Of a DNA stretch of 42,730 bases, positions 23,912-31,788 are shown piece after piece. The translations under genes were made by a program, and so were the position numbers. The notes beneath the pieces are model-generated. The model saw only the letters and a list, made by a program, of their open reading frames with translations. It did not search any database and was not told the origin of the DNA. Source of the stretch: JAAAOZ01 sp964496595 (GTDB lineage Bacteria; Chloroflexota; Anaerolineae; B4-G1; SLSP01); assembly GCA_964496595.1 (NCBI GenBank), contig CAZCAI010000016.1, forward strand, positions 1 to 42,730, written 5' to 3'. Position 1 is the first letter of the stretch; every line of letters starts with the position of its first letter.

Positions 23912-26900
23912 ATGACCCACCCCCAAACCGCCGAAGCGTGGGCGGCCTTGCAGCCACGCCTGCGCCGCTTCCTGCCGCCGGAGGAGCACGATCTGCTCAC
24001 CTCCGAGCCGACGCCGCGCATCCTCGCGCAGATCGCGCAGCAGTTGGATTCGCTCCAGCACAATTTGCGCACCTACCTGCCGCGCCACATCCACACGCCC
24101 GCGCCGCTGGCCGAGATTCCCAAAGGGGAGTGGCTGCACGGCGTCACGCTCTTCGCGGATGTCACCGGCTTCACACCGCTCACGGAGCACCTGCGCCAAC
24201 TGGGCGAGGAGGGCGCTGAGCGCCTCAACGCCACGATCAACCGGCTCTTCGCGGCCCTGCAGGCGCCCTTAGCGCGCTCCGGCGGCGATCTGCTCATCTT
24301 CGCGGGCGACGCCATCTTAGCCTACATCCCCGCCCGCCCCGACGCCGAGGACGCGATCTGGGGCGTGCGCGCGGCGCTGCGGATGGTGCGCGCCATCGCG
24401 CCGTTCGCCGCCGAGCCAATCCCCCTGAGTATGAGCGTGGGCGTGGCGCGCGGCGGATTCTTGGCCGCGCAGATGGGCGCCGCTGCCAAGCGCGAGTACC
24501 TCACCACCGGCGGCCCCATCCAGGCCGCGATGGTCGCCGAGGCGCAGGCCGATCCGGGCCTCGTCTGCCTGACGCCGGAGTTGGGCGCGAAGCTGAGCGA
24601 GCATTTCCGGCTGCGTCCGGGGCCGGAGGGCTACCAGTTAGTCGTCGATGACCTCGGCCCCGCCCTGGACGACTACGAGTTGAGCGCGCCGACGACGCGC
24701 CGCCGCCGGGGCCATCTGCTCCTGCTGGCCGAGGATCGCGCCGAGATGATCCAGTCCGTCGCGGAGCGCCTGGAGACCGTGGAAGCGCTGGCGAGCTTCC
24801 TGCCGCCCAACGTCGTGGCATTGATTATCGCCCACCAGAAAGAGCGCTGCGTCCCCGGCGAACACCGGCTGGCCTCGGTGATGTTCGCCAACTTGCGCGG
24901 CTTCGAGGCACTGCTGCGCGAACTGCCCGAGGCAGCGCGCCCGCTGCTGACGCAATGGCTGCACGAGTACGTCACCGGCGCGTGGGAGATCGTCCACGAG
25001 GCCGGCGGCCTCATCGCCAACACCGATCCTTACGTCAAGGGGATCACGCTGCTCTGCCCCTTCGGCGCGCCGCTCACCGGCGAGGAGATGCCCCAGCGGG
25101 CGGTCGCGGCGGCGCTGAACCTCAACGCGCATCTGGAGCGGCTCACCGCTTCCTTGATCGCGCAACTCCGCGCCCACTTCGATCTCGCATCCGCCCGGCT
25201 CCCCGATCCACCGCTCACGCATCACATCGGCATCACCTACGGCCCCATCTACACCGAGTACGCGGGCACGCAGGAGCGGCGCGAGTATGTGATCTTAGGC
25301 GATGAGGTCAACCTCTCGGCCCGGCTGATGGGACAGGCGCACGCGCAGCAGATCCTCATCACCGGCGCGGTGCATCAGCGGGTGGCGCAGGCGTTTCGCT
25401 GCGAGGCGTTGCCCCCGATGCAGCTCAAGGGCAAGTCGGAGCCGACGCCCGCCTACGCCGTGCAGGGCCAACGCCATACGCACCTCTGGCTCCAGCACGC
25501 CGCCGCCCGCCCCATCGTCGAGCGCGAGACGGCGTTGGCGCCCTTGAGCGCCGCGCTCGACCGGCTCGTGGCCGGCGCGGGCGGCTGTTTGAGCGTGACC
25601 GGCGAGACGGGCATCGGCAAGACCCGGCTGGTCGCCGAGATTGTTCAGCGCGCCGCGCAACAGCAATGCACGGTCATCGCCGGGCGCTGCCTCTCCTATG
25701 CGCAGGCGCAGCCCTACACCCTGTGGCGCGATGCGCTTGGGGCGTGGTTCGGGCTGGATTTAGATGCGAATGGCGCAGTCCCCCTCGCCCGGCAACGAGC
25801 GCGCATTACCCAAACGTTGGCGGATCACGACCTCGCGCCGTTGGCGGCGCCGCTGACATCACTCCTCCTGCCCGCCGCGTCGACGCCGAGTTGGCCGCCG
25901 CCCTCATCGTCACAGAAATCCCAGGTGCCGCGTGGGAATCTCTACGCCGTGCTCCAGCAGCGGGTCGCCCGCGCCGACGCCGCCACATCAGCCCCAAAAG
26001 AGGGCGCCGACCTGCGCGCGACGCTGAGCCGGCGCTTGCGGCAACCGGCCGCGCGGGGCGAATCGAATGGAGAATCGTTGTGGGAGCAGTTGCGCCAGAG
26101 CCTGGATCCCGGCCAAGCGGCGGTGACGCTGCTGACTGAGTTGGCCGCCGCTGCGCCCGTACTCTTCGTGGTGGAGGATCTCCAATGGGCCGATCCGGCC
26201 TCGCGGCGGGCGCTGCGCCAATTAGAGGCGGCGACGGCGGAGCATCCGATGCTCCTGGTAGCCACCGCGCGGACGGGCGATCAGGGCGAGGAAAAGACGC
26301 AGCTTCCCGGCGCTCCCTATCCCCTGGCGGGGCTGACGCGCGCGGGCGCCGAGGCGCTGGCCGCGCAACTCCTCCCGGCGGCGCCCGCCCCGGCGTTAGT
26401 AACGTGGCTGCACGAGCGCACCCAGGGCAATCCGCTCTTCATCACGGAGCTGCTCCGCGCATTGCAAGAGAGCGACGGCTTAGAGATCGATCCGGCCACG
26501 GGCCGGCAGGTGTTGCGCGCGGCGGATACGACGTTGCCGCCCACGGTGCGGGAGATTATGCTCAGCCGCGTGGATCGGCTGCCGGAGCAGACGCGCACGG
26601 TCTGCAAATTGGCCGCCGTCATCGGGGAGCGCGTACCCGGCGCGCTATTGGCGACGCTTTCGCGCCTGGAGCCGGCGGGCCTGCTGGAGCACCTCGCGAC
26701 GTTGGCGCGGCACGATCTGATCTTGACGCCTGCCGCCGCGGCTTCGCTTATGGCTACCGAGTACACCTTCGCCCATCCACTGCTGCGCGAGGCGATTTAC
26801 GCCGGGCTGTCGTACGCGCAACGCCGCCGCCAGCACCGGGAGATCGCGGAGACACTGGCGCGCCAGACGCCGCCGCCGTTGGATGACGTTGCGTATCACT

Positions 26901-27508
26901 ACACGCACAGCGACGCGCCGCTCCTGGCCGTGCGCTACAATCGCCTGGCGGGGACGGCCTCCCACGCGCGCGCCGCCTGGGAGGCCGCGACCGCGTACTA
27001 TCGCCGCGCGTTGGCGGTCGAGCTTGACGAGGAGAAACAGGCGGAGAATTTAGTCGCCTGGCGCGAGGAGCGCGCGCGCACCTACGAGGCGTGGGGAGAT
27101 CTCTGCGTGGCGCAGGAAGCGTATGAGGAAGCGCTGACGCACTATCAGGCGGCCGCGGACAATGCGCCGGACGCCGCCAATCTCACGGCCAAGATCGGCC
27201 TGCTCTGCCCGGCGATTACGGATGCGGAGGTCGCGACGAAGCGGTTGCGCACGGCGTGGGAGACGCTGCCCGCCGCCTCACCGATGCGGGCCTGGATCGC
27301 GGCGGCGCGGGGCTGGCTCATCTATCAGGCCCAGGCCGGGGCGGAGGGGAATGCGGAGGCGCGCGCGTGGTGGGCGCGAGGTCAGGAGAGCGCGCAGACG
27401 CCGGCAGCGCGGCAGGCGCTGCAAGCGCTGCTCGAGGGCGACATCCCCGCCGATTACAGGACGTTGCTGGCGGCGTCGCGGTTCACTAATGTCGATTTTG
27501 GTTCGTAG
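23912..27508 (+). CDS. Soluble adenylyl cyclase-like protein (two cyclase domains, ATPase, TPR)
   Basis: This 1198-residue protein has the order of mammalian soluble adenylyl cyclase: two class III cyclase domains (about 70-250 and 315-500), a STAND-type ATPase and a helical TPR-like C-terminus. Domain C1 keeps both metal-binding aspartates (D83 in FADVTGF, D133 in AGDAILAY) but has GPIQAAMVAE where the Asn and Arg should be. Domain C2 has lost the aspartates (N327 in FANLRGF, I378) but keeps N467 and R471 (GDEVNLSARL). The two probably form one composite site. Walker A is GETGIGKT (564-571); Walker B is VVEDLQWADP near 755. ATG 23912 has AAAGGAGG 8 nt upstream; a longer frame begins in a repeat and was rejected. 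Confidence 0.88.
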   Translation: MTHPQTAEAWAALQPRLRRFLPPEEHDLLTSEPTPRILAQIAQQLDSLQHNLRTYLPRHIHTPAPLAEIPKGEWLHGVTLFADVTGFTPLTEHLRQLGEEGAERLNATINRLFAALQAPLARSGGDLLIFAGDAILAYIPARPDAEDAIWGVRAALRMVRAIAPFAAEPIPLSMSVGVARGGFLAAQMGAAAKREYLTTGGPIQAAMVAEAQADPGLVCLTPELGAKLSEHFRLRPGPEGYQLVVDDLGPALDDYELSAPTTRRRRGHLLLLAEDRAEMIQSVAERLETVEALASFLPPNVVALIIAHQKERCVPGEHRLASVMFANLRGFEALLRELPEAARPLLTQWLHEYVTGAWEIVHEAGGLIANTDPYVKGITLLCPFGAPLTGEEMPQRAVAAALNLNAHLERLTASLIAQLRAHFDLASARLPDPPLTHHIGITYGPIYTEYAGTQERREYVILGDEVNLSARLMGQAHAQQILITGAVHQRVAQAFRCEALPPMQLKGKSEPTPAYAVQGQRHTHLWLQHAAARPIVERETALAPLSAALDRLVAGAGGCLSVTGETGIGKTRLVAEIVQRAAQQQCTVIAGRCLSYAQAQPYTLWRDALGAWFGLDLDANGAVPLARQRARITQTLADHDLAPLAAPLTSLLLPAASTPSWPPPSSSQKSQVPRGNLYAVLQQRVARADAATSAPKEGADLRATLSRRLRQPAARGESNGESLWEQLRQSLDPGQAAVTLLTELAAAAPVLFVVEDLQWADPASRRALRQLEAATAEHPMLLVATARTGDQGEEKTQLPGAPYPLAGLTRAGAEALAAQLLPAAPAPALVTWLHERTQGNPLFITELLRALQESDGLEIDPATGRQVLRAADTTLPPTVREIMLSRVDRLPEQTRTVCKLAAVIGERVPGALLATLSRLEPAGLLEHLATLARHDLILTPAAAASLMATEYTFAHPLLREAIYAGLSYAQRRRQHREIAETLARQTPPPLDDVAYHYTHSDAPLLAVRYNRLAGTASHARAAWEAATAYYRRALAVELDEEKQAENLVAWREERARTYEAWGDLCVAQEAYEEALTHYQAAADNAPDAANLTAKIGLLCPAITDAEVATKRLRTAWETLPAASPMRAWIAAARGWLIYQAQAGAEGNAEARAWWARGQESAQTPAARQALQALLEGDIPADYRTLLAASRFTNVDFGS

Positions 27509-27568
27509 TAAGCCTCGGAGCGGAGCCTTTAGGCTTGAGCGGAGTGGCGTTCTTTGCCCAAGACAGTA

Positions 27569-27607
27569 TCGTCACGACGGCGCGCCACTTCGTCGCACGG
27601 CGGATGC
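27569..27607 (+). repeat. 39-nt direct repeat, copy 1
   Basis: This copy matches 27684-27722 at 34 of 39 positions, with a shared CGGCGCGCCACTT core and CGGCGGATGC end. The two copies flank the hairpin at 27642-27677 in the gap between the convergent cyclase and GNAT genes. Confidence 0.7.
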
Positions 27608-27641
27608 GACGGATGCTGACTACGAACAAGCTTCAAAACAC

Positions 27642-27677
27642 CAGCCGGGCACCCTCTGGTGTGAGGATGCCCGGCTG
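27642..27677. terminator. Stem-loop between convergent genes
   Basis: CAGCCGGGCA (27642-27651) pairs perfectly with TGCCCGGCTG (27668-27677) around a 16-nt loop. No T run follows on either strand. Its place between two convergent genes suggests a bidirectional terminator or part of a dispersed element. Confidence 0.45.
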
Positions 27678-27683
27678 ATTGTG

Positions 27684-27722
27684 TCGTTATGGCGGCGCGC
27701 CACTTTGTCGCGCGGCGGATGC
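27684..27722 (+). repeat. 39-nt direct repeat, copy 2
   Basis: Second copy of the repeat at 27569-27607, ending 22 nt before the 3' end of the GNAT gene. Confidence 0.7.
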
Positions 27723-27743
27723 CTAGCTACAAACGATTCTGGT

Positions 27744-28631
27744 CTATTTAGTCAGATCGAGTTTCATCTCGATGCGGCGGAAAGATTCGATGTAGCCTAC
27801 ATCTTTTAATCCGGGCAGATGGGGATCTTGAAGGGGGACATTTTCCGTCTTGGTGTCCTTGATGTCGTAGCGGGTGTGGAGGGCGTGACCTAAGACGCGC
27901 GCGACGAGGCGCGGGTCGCCAGCTTCGGTCTGGAGAACGAGACGAGCCAACTGGAAGGTGGTGTTCTGGTAGACGAGCCACCCCCACGCGCCGTTGGCGA
28001 TCCGCACGCGCAGCGCCTCTAAATCCCCCGCATTGATCAGGGAGGGCATTTCATCTACCCACGAAGGAACACTGCGACGTTGATGCAAGAAAGTAATGGC
28101 CTGCTCCTGGCCGAAGAATTCGACCTCGTAGGGCGGCACATCCACATCCTCGGCGGGCGGCCCCGGAGGACGGCGGAGGATCAAGAGTTGGCGCACCTCT
28201 TCAAATCCCAACTTAACGAAAAGCCGCTGGGCCGGGACGTTGTTCTTGATTACCTCTAAGATGACGTACTCCGCGCCAATCCGCTTAGATTGATCAATCA
28301 TATATTCCATCATCAATTGACCGGCGCCGTGGCGACGCTTGACGGGCAACACTCCCAATCGGGTGATCCAGGTGTGAAGAGGAGCATCGCGCGCGCCTAA
28401 CATCGAGAGACCCAAAATCTGCTCGCCATGCACCGCTACAACGGAACGTTCCAAGACAACATCATAATAATGCATGTAGGCTTGCAAGCGTTTGGGATTC
28501 ATCGGCATCGGCACGATATAGTCCACACGCGCCTGGTTGTATGCCCAGGTCAATTTCTCAACTGTAAAATCGGCCGCGGGCACTAATTTAACACGATAAT
28601 CATCAGGCCCGGTATGATCATGATCACTCAA
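27744..28631 (-). CDS. GNAT family N-acetyltransferase
   Basis: This 295-residue protein has a GNAT domain at about 45-160. The acetyl-CoA loop is LGVLPVKRRHGAGQLMM (motif A, R/Q-x-x-G-x-G/A form), followed by YVILEVIKNNVPAQRLFVKLGF (motif B). The C-terminal 130 residues are not recognised; they may be a degenerate second GNAT domain. Start is TTG at 28631, with AGGGG about 8 nt upstream. It is the last gene of the minus-strand signalling cluster, 78 nt after a receiver gene, and may be part of that transcript. The substrate is unknown. Confidence 0.82.
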   Translation of the reverse strand: MSDHDHTGPDDYRVKLVPAADFTVEKLTWAYNQARVDYIVPMPMNPKRLQAYMHYYDVVLERSVVAVHGEQILGLSMLGARDAPLHTWITRLGVLPVKRRHGAGQLMMEYMIDQSKRIGAEYVILEVIKNNVPAQRLFVKLGFEEVRQLLILRRPPGPPAEDVDVPPYEVEFFGQEQAITFLHQRRSVPSWVDEMPSLINAGDLEALRVRIANGAWGWLVYQNTTFQLARLVLQTEAGDPRLVARVLGHALHTRYDIKDTKTENVPLQDPHLPGLKDVGYIESFRRIEMKLDLTK

Positions 28632-28709
28632 TTATATTCCCCTTGCCTCTATATTTAATCCAATCGTCCCTGATCAAGCCATTTTATCTATGAGTTGTGG
28701 CGCTGGCTC

Positions 28710-29072
28710 TCAAGGGAGATATGTAGCAATCTCTGCCGCAAAACTCCGCGCCTTGATCGGCTTGGAAATATAGCCATCACAGCCATAGGCTTGGGCGATT
28801 TTGCTCGCTGTGTCCTTGGGCCAGGCCGTCACAGCGATGACCGGCGTCTTCGAGAGGAAGGTAGAGCCTTTGATCAAACCCGCAGCCGTCTGGCCATCCA
28901 AATCGGGCAAACCCATATCCAACAGAATTAAATCCGGCTTCTCGGACAGGGCTAATTTGAGGCCGCTCTCTCCTTCGGACTCATGCAGGACTTCATAGCC
29001 AGCCCGTTCCAACAATTTGACCATCAACCGCGCATGATAAGGATCATCTTCAATGATAAGAATCTTTGTCAC
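28710..29072 (-). CDS. Stand-alone receiver domain protein
   Basis: This 120-residue protein is a single CheY-like receiver: acidic residues E8/D9/D10, phospho-acceptor D52 (LILLDMGLPDLDG), T82 and K104 (ISKPI). No output domain is attached, so it acts as a phosphate shuttle or by protein contact. The GTG at 29072 with GGGGGAG upstream was chosen. A longer in-frame start at 29177 would add a poorly conserved leader and run through the terminator hairpin at 29131-29163. Four other receivers lie upstream on this strand. Confidence 0.9.
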   Translation of the reverse strand: MTKILIIEDDPYHARLMVKLLERAGYEVLHESEGESGLKLALSEKPDLILLDMGLPDLDGQTAAGLIKGSTFLSKTPVIAVTAWPKDTASKIAQAYGCDGYISKPIKARSFAAEIATYLP

Positions 29073-29130
29073 CGGTTCTCCCCCTGACTTAAACGCCCAC
29101 AACATCCCATAGAATGATAACCCCTTGATG

Positions 29131-29163
29131 AAAGAAGCCCCGCATATTACTGCGGGGTTTCTT
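29131..29163 (-). terminator. Intrinsic terminator after the 128-residue receiver
   Basis: On the minus strand AAGAAACCCCGCA (29163-29151) pairs with TGCGGGGCTTCTT (29144-29132), one mismatch, with a 6-nt loop. The 3' arm is T-rich. It separates the 29199-29585 gene from the next receiver, which would need readthrough or its own promoter. Confidence 0.75.
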
Positions 29164-29198
29164 GGTTCAGATAACACAAATTTAGATAGTTCCTATCT

Positions 29199-29585
29199 TT
29201 ACATCGCGCGCGCAGCGAAGAATTGATCGACTTTAGTCAACAACTCCGCGACGCGGATCGGCTTGGAAAGATAATCGTCGCATCCTGAATTAAGGAAGCG
29301 CTCTTTATCGCCGCGCATCGCGGAGGCGGTCAACGCGATGACCCAAATGTCCTTGAGAACGTCATCATCCTTAATGCGCGAGACAACCTCCATGCCATCC
29401 AGGCCGGGGATGCTGATATCTAACAGGAGCAAGGGCGGCTGCAACTCCTGGACCATCTCCCAGCCGGTTGTGCCATCCTCGGCCAACCGAATGTCGTAGC
29501 CCTTGGCCTTCAGGACCTTCTGCACAATCCGACGATTGTGATAATTATCCTCGATGTATAAGATTAGTTTTTGATCTTCACTCAT
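29199..29585 (-). CDS. Stand-alone receiver domain protein, DivK-like
   Basis: This 128-residue single receiver has E12/D13, phospho-acceptor D56 (LLLLDISIPGLDG), T86 and K108 (LSKPI). Its IEDNYHNRRIVQKVL start resembles DivK and other receivers of hybrid kinase systems. The ATG lies 5 nt after the stop codon of the PLP-enzyme fusion. The GGAG of its ribosome binding site overlaps the end of that gene, so the two are translationally coupled. This supports a joint function with the fusion protein. A terminator follows. Confidence 0.93.
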   Translation of the reverse strand: MSEDQKLILYIEDNYHNRRIVQKVLKAKGYDIRLAEDGTTGWEMVQELQPPLLLLDISIPGLDGMEVVSRIKDDDVLKDIWVIALTASAMRGDKERFLNSGCDDYLSKPIRVAELLTKVDQFFAARAM

Positions 29586-29590
29586 AACCC

Positions 29591-31684
29591 TTACTCCGGT
29601 AAAATAGACTCGATGTGCGAGAGCATGCTACTACGATCTAAGGAAGATTTCAACCAGATGGAATCGACATTGGCCGCTAGACGTGCGCGCGTTTCTTGAT
29701 CGATATCTTTCGCTGTGGCGATTATTACGGGGATATTTTGAGTCGATTCTTGGGTGCGCAAAATTCCCAGCAGCGTCTCGCCTCCGATGTCCGGCAACAT
29801 TAAATCCAAGATAATCAAATCCGGCGGCATCTTTTCGATGGTGTTGAGTGCTTCCTGGCCGGAGTGCGCTTCCATGATCTCAAAGCGTTTGCGCGTCTCC
29901 AGCAGACGGCGGATCAACCGCGCTTCCGGGGCGTAATCATCCACGATGAGGATGCGTTGGCGCTGTTCGTTGCCAAAATCGGCGATCATATCTTCCGACG
30001 CGATCTCAGTCTCCTTCATCTTGATCTCTGACACCGGCGTGGCGAGACCTTCCTCTTCGACCACGCGCACCATGTGATTGACTAACTCGCGCGCGCTGAA
30101 GCTCCCCTTCAGCCAGACGGACTCCGCGTAATCGCGGATACGCTCGCGCTCCGGCGGCGATAGCGTCTTGCCGGAGACGATGACCACCGGGATCTTGGAG
30201 GTCCGGGGGTCTTTCTTCAACTCATCCATCACCGCGAAACCATCCAATTCCGGCATGGTGAGATCCAACACGACGAGATCGGGATGGCGTTGGCGCACCA
30301 GGTCCAGCCCGTCCTTCGAGTTGTTCGCCTCAAAGACGCGGTAGTTCTTGTAATTTTTGAGGAAGCGGCGAATGAGCCGGCTATCGTAGGGATTGTCATC
30401 GATGATGACGATGGTCGTGATCTGTTCATCTAACTGTTCCAGCGCGGCGGCCAGTCCCTCGGCGGGACGCACGGCCTCTGGCGTCTGGACGGAGAGATTC
30501 AAGATGTAGCGATCTTCTAAGGCATACTTCTCGGCGCTGAACGTGTGGCCGGAGCAATTAACGACGACCCGCTCACCCGCTCTGATGTAGCCGCGCTCAA
30601 GCATCTTATCCAGCCCGGCGAAGGCCACGCTGGCGGCCGGCTCCATCGAGAAGCCCTCTAAGCGCGCGACGCGCCGCATCGCGCGGAACGCCTCGCCATC
30701 GCTGACGGAGACCATCGCGCCGCCGTTCTCATCGCTGGCTTGTTTGAGGATTTTGTAGGCCATGCCCGGCTTGCCGGTCGCCAACACGGTGATCAAGCTA
30801 TCGGGCTGCTCCACTGTCTCCGCCTCATCGAGGCCCTTCTCCCAGGAGCGGACCATAGGCGAGCATCCCTCAGCCTGTACCACGCCGATCTTGGGCACGC
30901 GGTCGATAAGTCCTGCCGCGTACAATTCCTGGAATCCCTTAATGACGCCCAGCGGCCCGATGCCGCCGGAGACGGCCTGGATGTACCAATCGGGCGCTTG
31001 CCAGTCCATCTGTTCGGCGATCTCGAACGCGATGGTCTTCATGCTCTCCTTGCAGGGGATGGCTTTCGCGCCCCGGCTGACGTAGAGGTTATGACGGCGG
31101 GCGAAGTCGGCGGCCACTTTTTTGGTCTGGTCGTAGGTGCCGGTGATTTTGATCACCTCGGCGCCGTAGAGACCTAGCTCGCGCATCTTTTCGGCGGGGA
31201 CGCTGCTGGTCACGAAGGCCCACAGCTTCATGCCGGCGCGGGCGCAATAGGCAGAGTAGGCCGCCGCGGCGTTGCCGGTCGAGGCCAAGACGACCTCATC
31301 GATGCCTTGATCGCGCAGGGCGCTGACCGCAACGGTCGCCTGGCGATCCTTGAAGGAGCCGGTGGCGTGCTGGCGCTCGTCCTTGATCCAAATTCCGACG
31401 TGCCCCGATTCGCGCTCCAGCCCCTCGGCGCGGGTGAGCGGGGTCCATCCCTCGCCCATCGACACGGTTTTGAAGTCATCATCGAAGGGTAATAACTCAC
31501 GATAGCGCCACAGGTCATAGGGGCGATCCTTCAATAAGGTCTTCCAATCTGACGGCAATTTATTGACATCATACAACGCATTGAGCCATACATCGCCGCA
31601 CGCTTCGCACTGGAGGACGTAGGGATCAGGATCCATAATATGACCACATAATAAGCACTGTACGCCTGAGAATAGCGTTAGCAT
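29591..31684 (-). CDS. Threonine synthase-like PLP enzyme fused to two receiver domains
   Basis: Residue numbers count from an upstream ATG at 31705. The ATG seven codons later (31684) is preferred because GGGAG lies 5 nt before it. Residues 17-36 form a zinc ribbon (C17/C20, C33/C36), as in some threonine synthases. Residues 75-400 are a fold-type II PLP enzyme: Schiff-base K119 in ATGSFKDRQ, STGN at 142-145, phosphate loop SGGIG at 246-250. The usual NPTGSFKDRG is altered (HAT for NPT, Q for G), so the reaction may differ. Receiver 1 (430-550) has D436/D437, D481, S511, K533; receiver 2 (585-704) has D589/D590, D634, T664, K686. Both look phosphorylatable. I infer phosphorelay control of catalysis. 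Confidence 0.9.
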   Translation of the reverse strand: MLTLFSGVQCLLCGHIMDPDPYVLQCEACGDVWLNALYDVNKLPSDWKTLLKDRPYDLWRYRELLPFDDDFKTVSMGEGWTPLTRAEGLERESGHVGIWIKDERQHATGSFKDRQATVAVSALRDQGIDEVVLASTGNAAAAYSAYCARAGMKLWAFVTSSVPAEKMRELGLYGAEVIKITGTYDQTKKVAADFARRHNLYVSRGAKAIPCKESMKTIAFEIAEQMDWQAPDWYIQAVSGGIGPLGVIKGFQELYAAGLIDRVPKIGVVQAEGCSPMVRSWEKGLDEAETVEQPDSLITVLATGKPGMAYKILKQASDENGGAMVSVSDGEAFRAMRRVARLEGFSMEPAASVAFAGLDKMLERGYIRAGERVVVNCSGHTFSAEKYALEDRYILNLSVQTPEAVRPAEGLAAALEQLDEQITTIVIIDDNPYDSRLIRRFLKNYKNYRVFEANNSKDGLDLVRQRHPDLVVLDLTMPELDGFAVMDELKKDPRTSKIPVVIVSGKTLSPPERERIRDYAESVWLKGSFSARELVNHMVRVVEEEGLATPVSEIKMKETEIASEDMIADFGNEQRQRILIVDDYAPEARLIRRLLETRKRFEIMEAHSGQEALNTIEKMPPDLIILDLMLPDIGGETLLGILRTQESTQNIPVIIATAKDIDQETRARLAANVDSIWLKSSLDRSSMLSHIESILPE

Positions 31685-31741
31685 ACTCACTCCCGTTCGT
31701 CTCATTCGATCTGGTGTATGGATAATTTAACTAGGTTGGGA

Positions 31742-31788
31742 CGTAGCCGATCCTGACTTGACTGCAGTTCGTCTCGGGTCGGGCTACG
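31742..31788 (-). terminator. Imperfect stem-loop between the cyclase and PLP-enzyme genes
   Basis: CGTAGCC (31742-31748) and GGCTACG (31782-31788) anchor a longer imperfect stem including GATCC/GGGTC. It overlaps the stop codon of the receiver-cyclase gene and has no T run. It may attenuate rather than stop transcription. Confidence 0.4.

Noticed and set aside
27509..27743. A small gene between the cyclase and GNAT genes
   Set aside because: Frames here are continuations of shadow frames with no ribosome binding site. The sequence is a hairpin with direct repeats.
29073..29177. A 35-residue N-terminal extension of the last receiver
   Set aside because: It would translate the terminator hairpin, and the extension looks unlike any receiver. 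GTG 29072 has a GGGGGAG site.
29591..31684. Assembly artefact joining a threonine synthase to receivers
   Set aside because: The frame is continuous with natural linkers, both receivers are intact, there are no Ns, and the downstream receiver is spaced 5 nt away as in a native operon. Read support could not be checked here.
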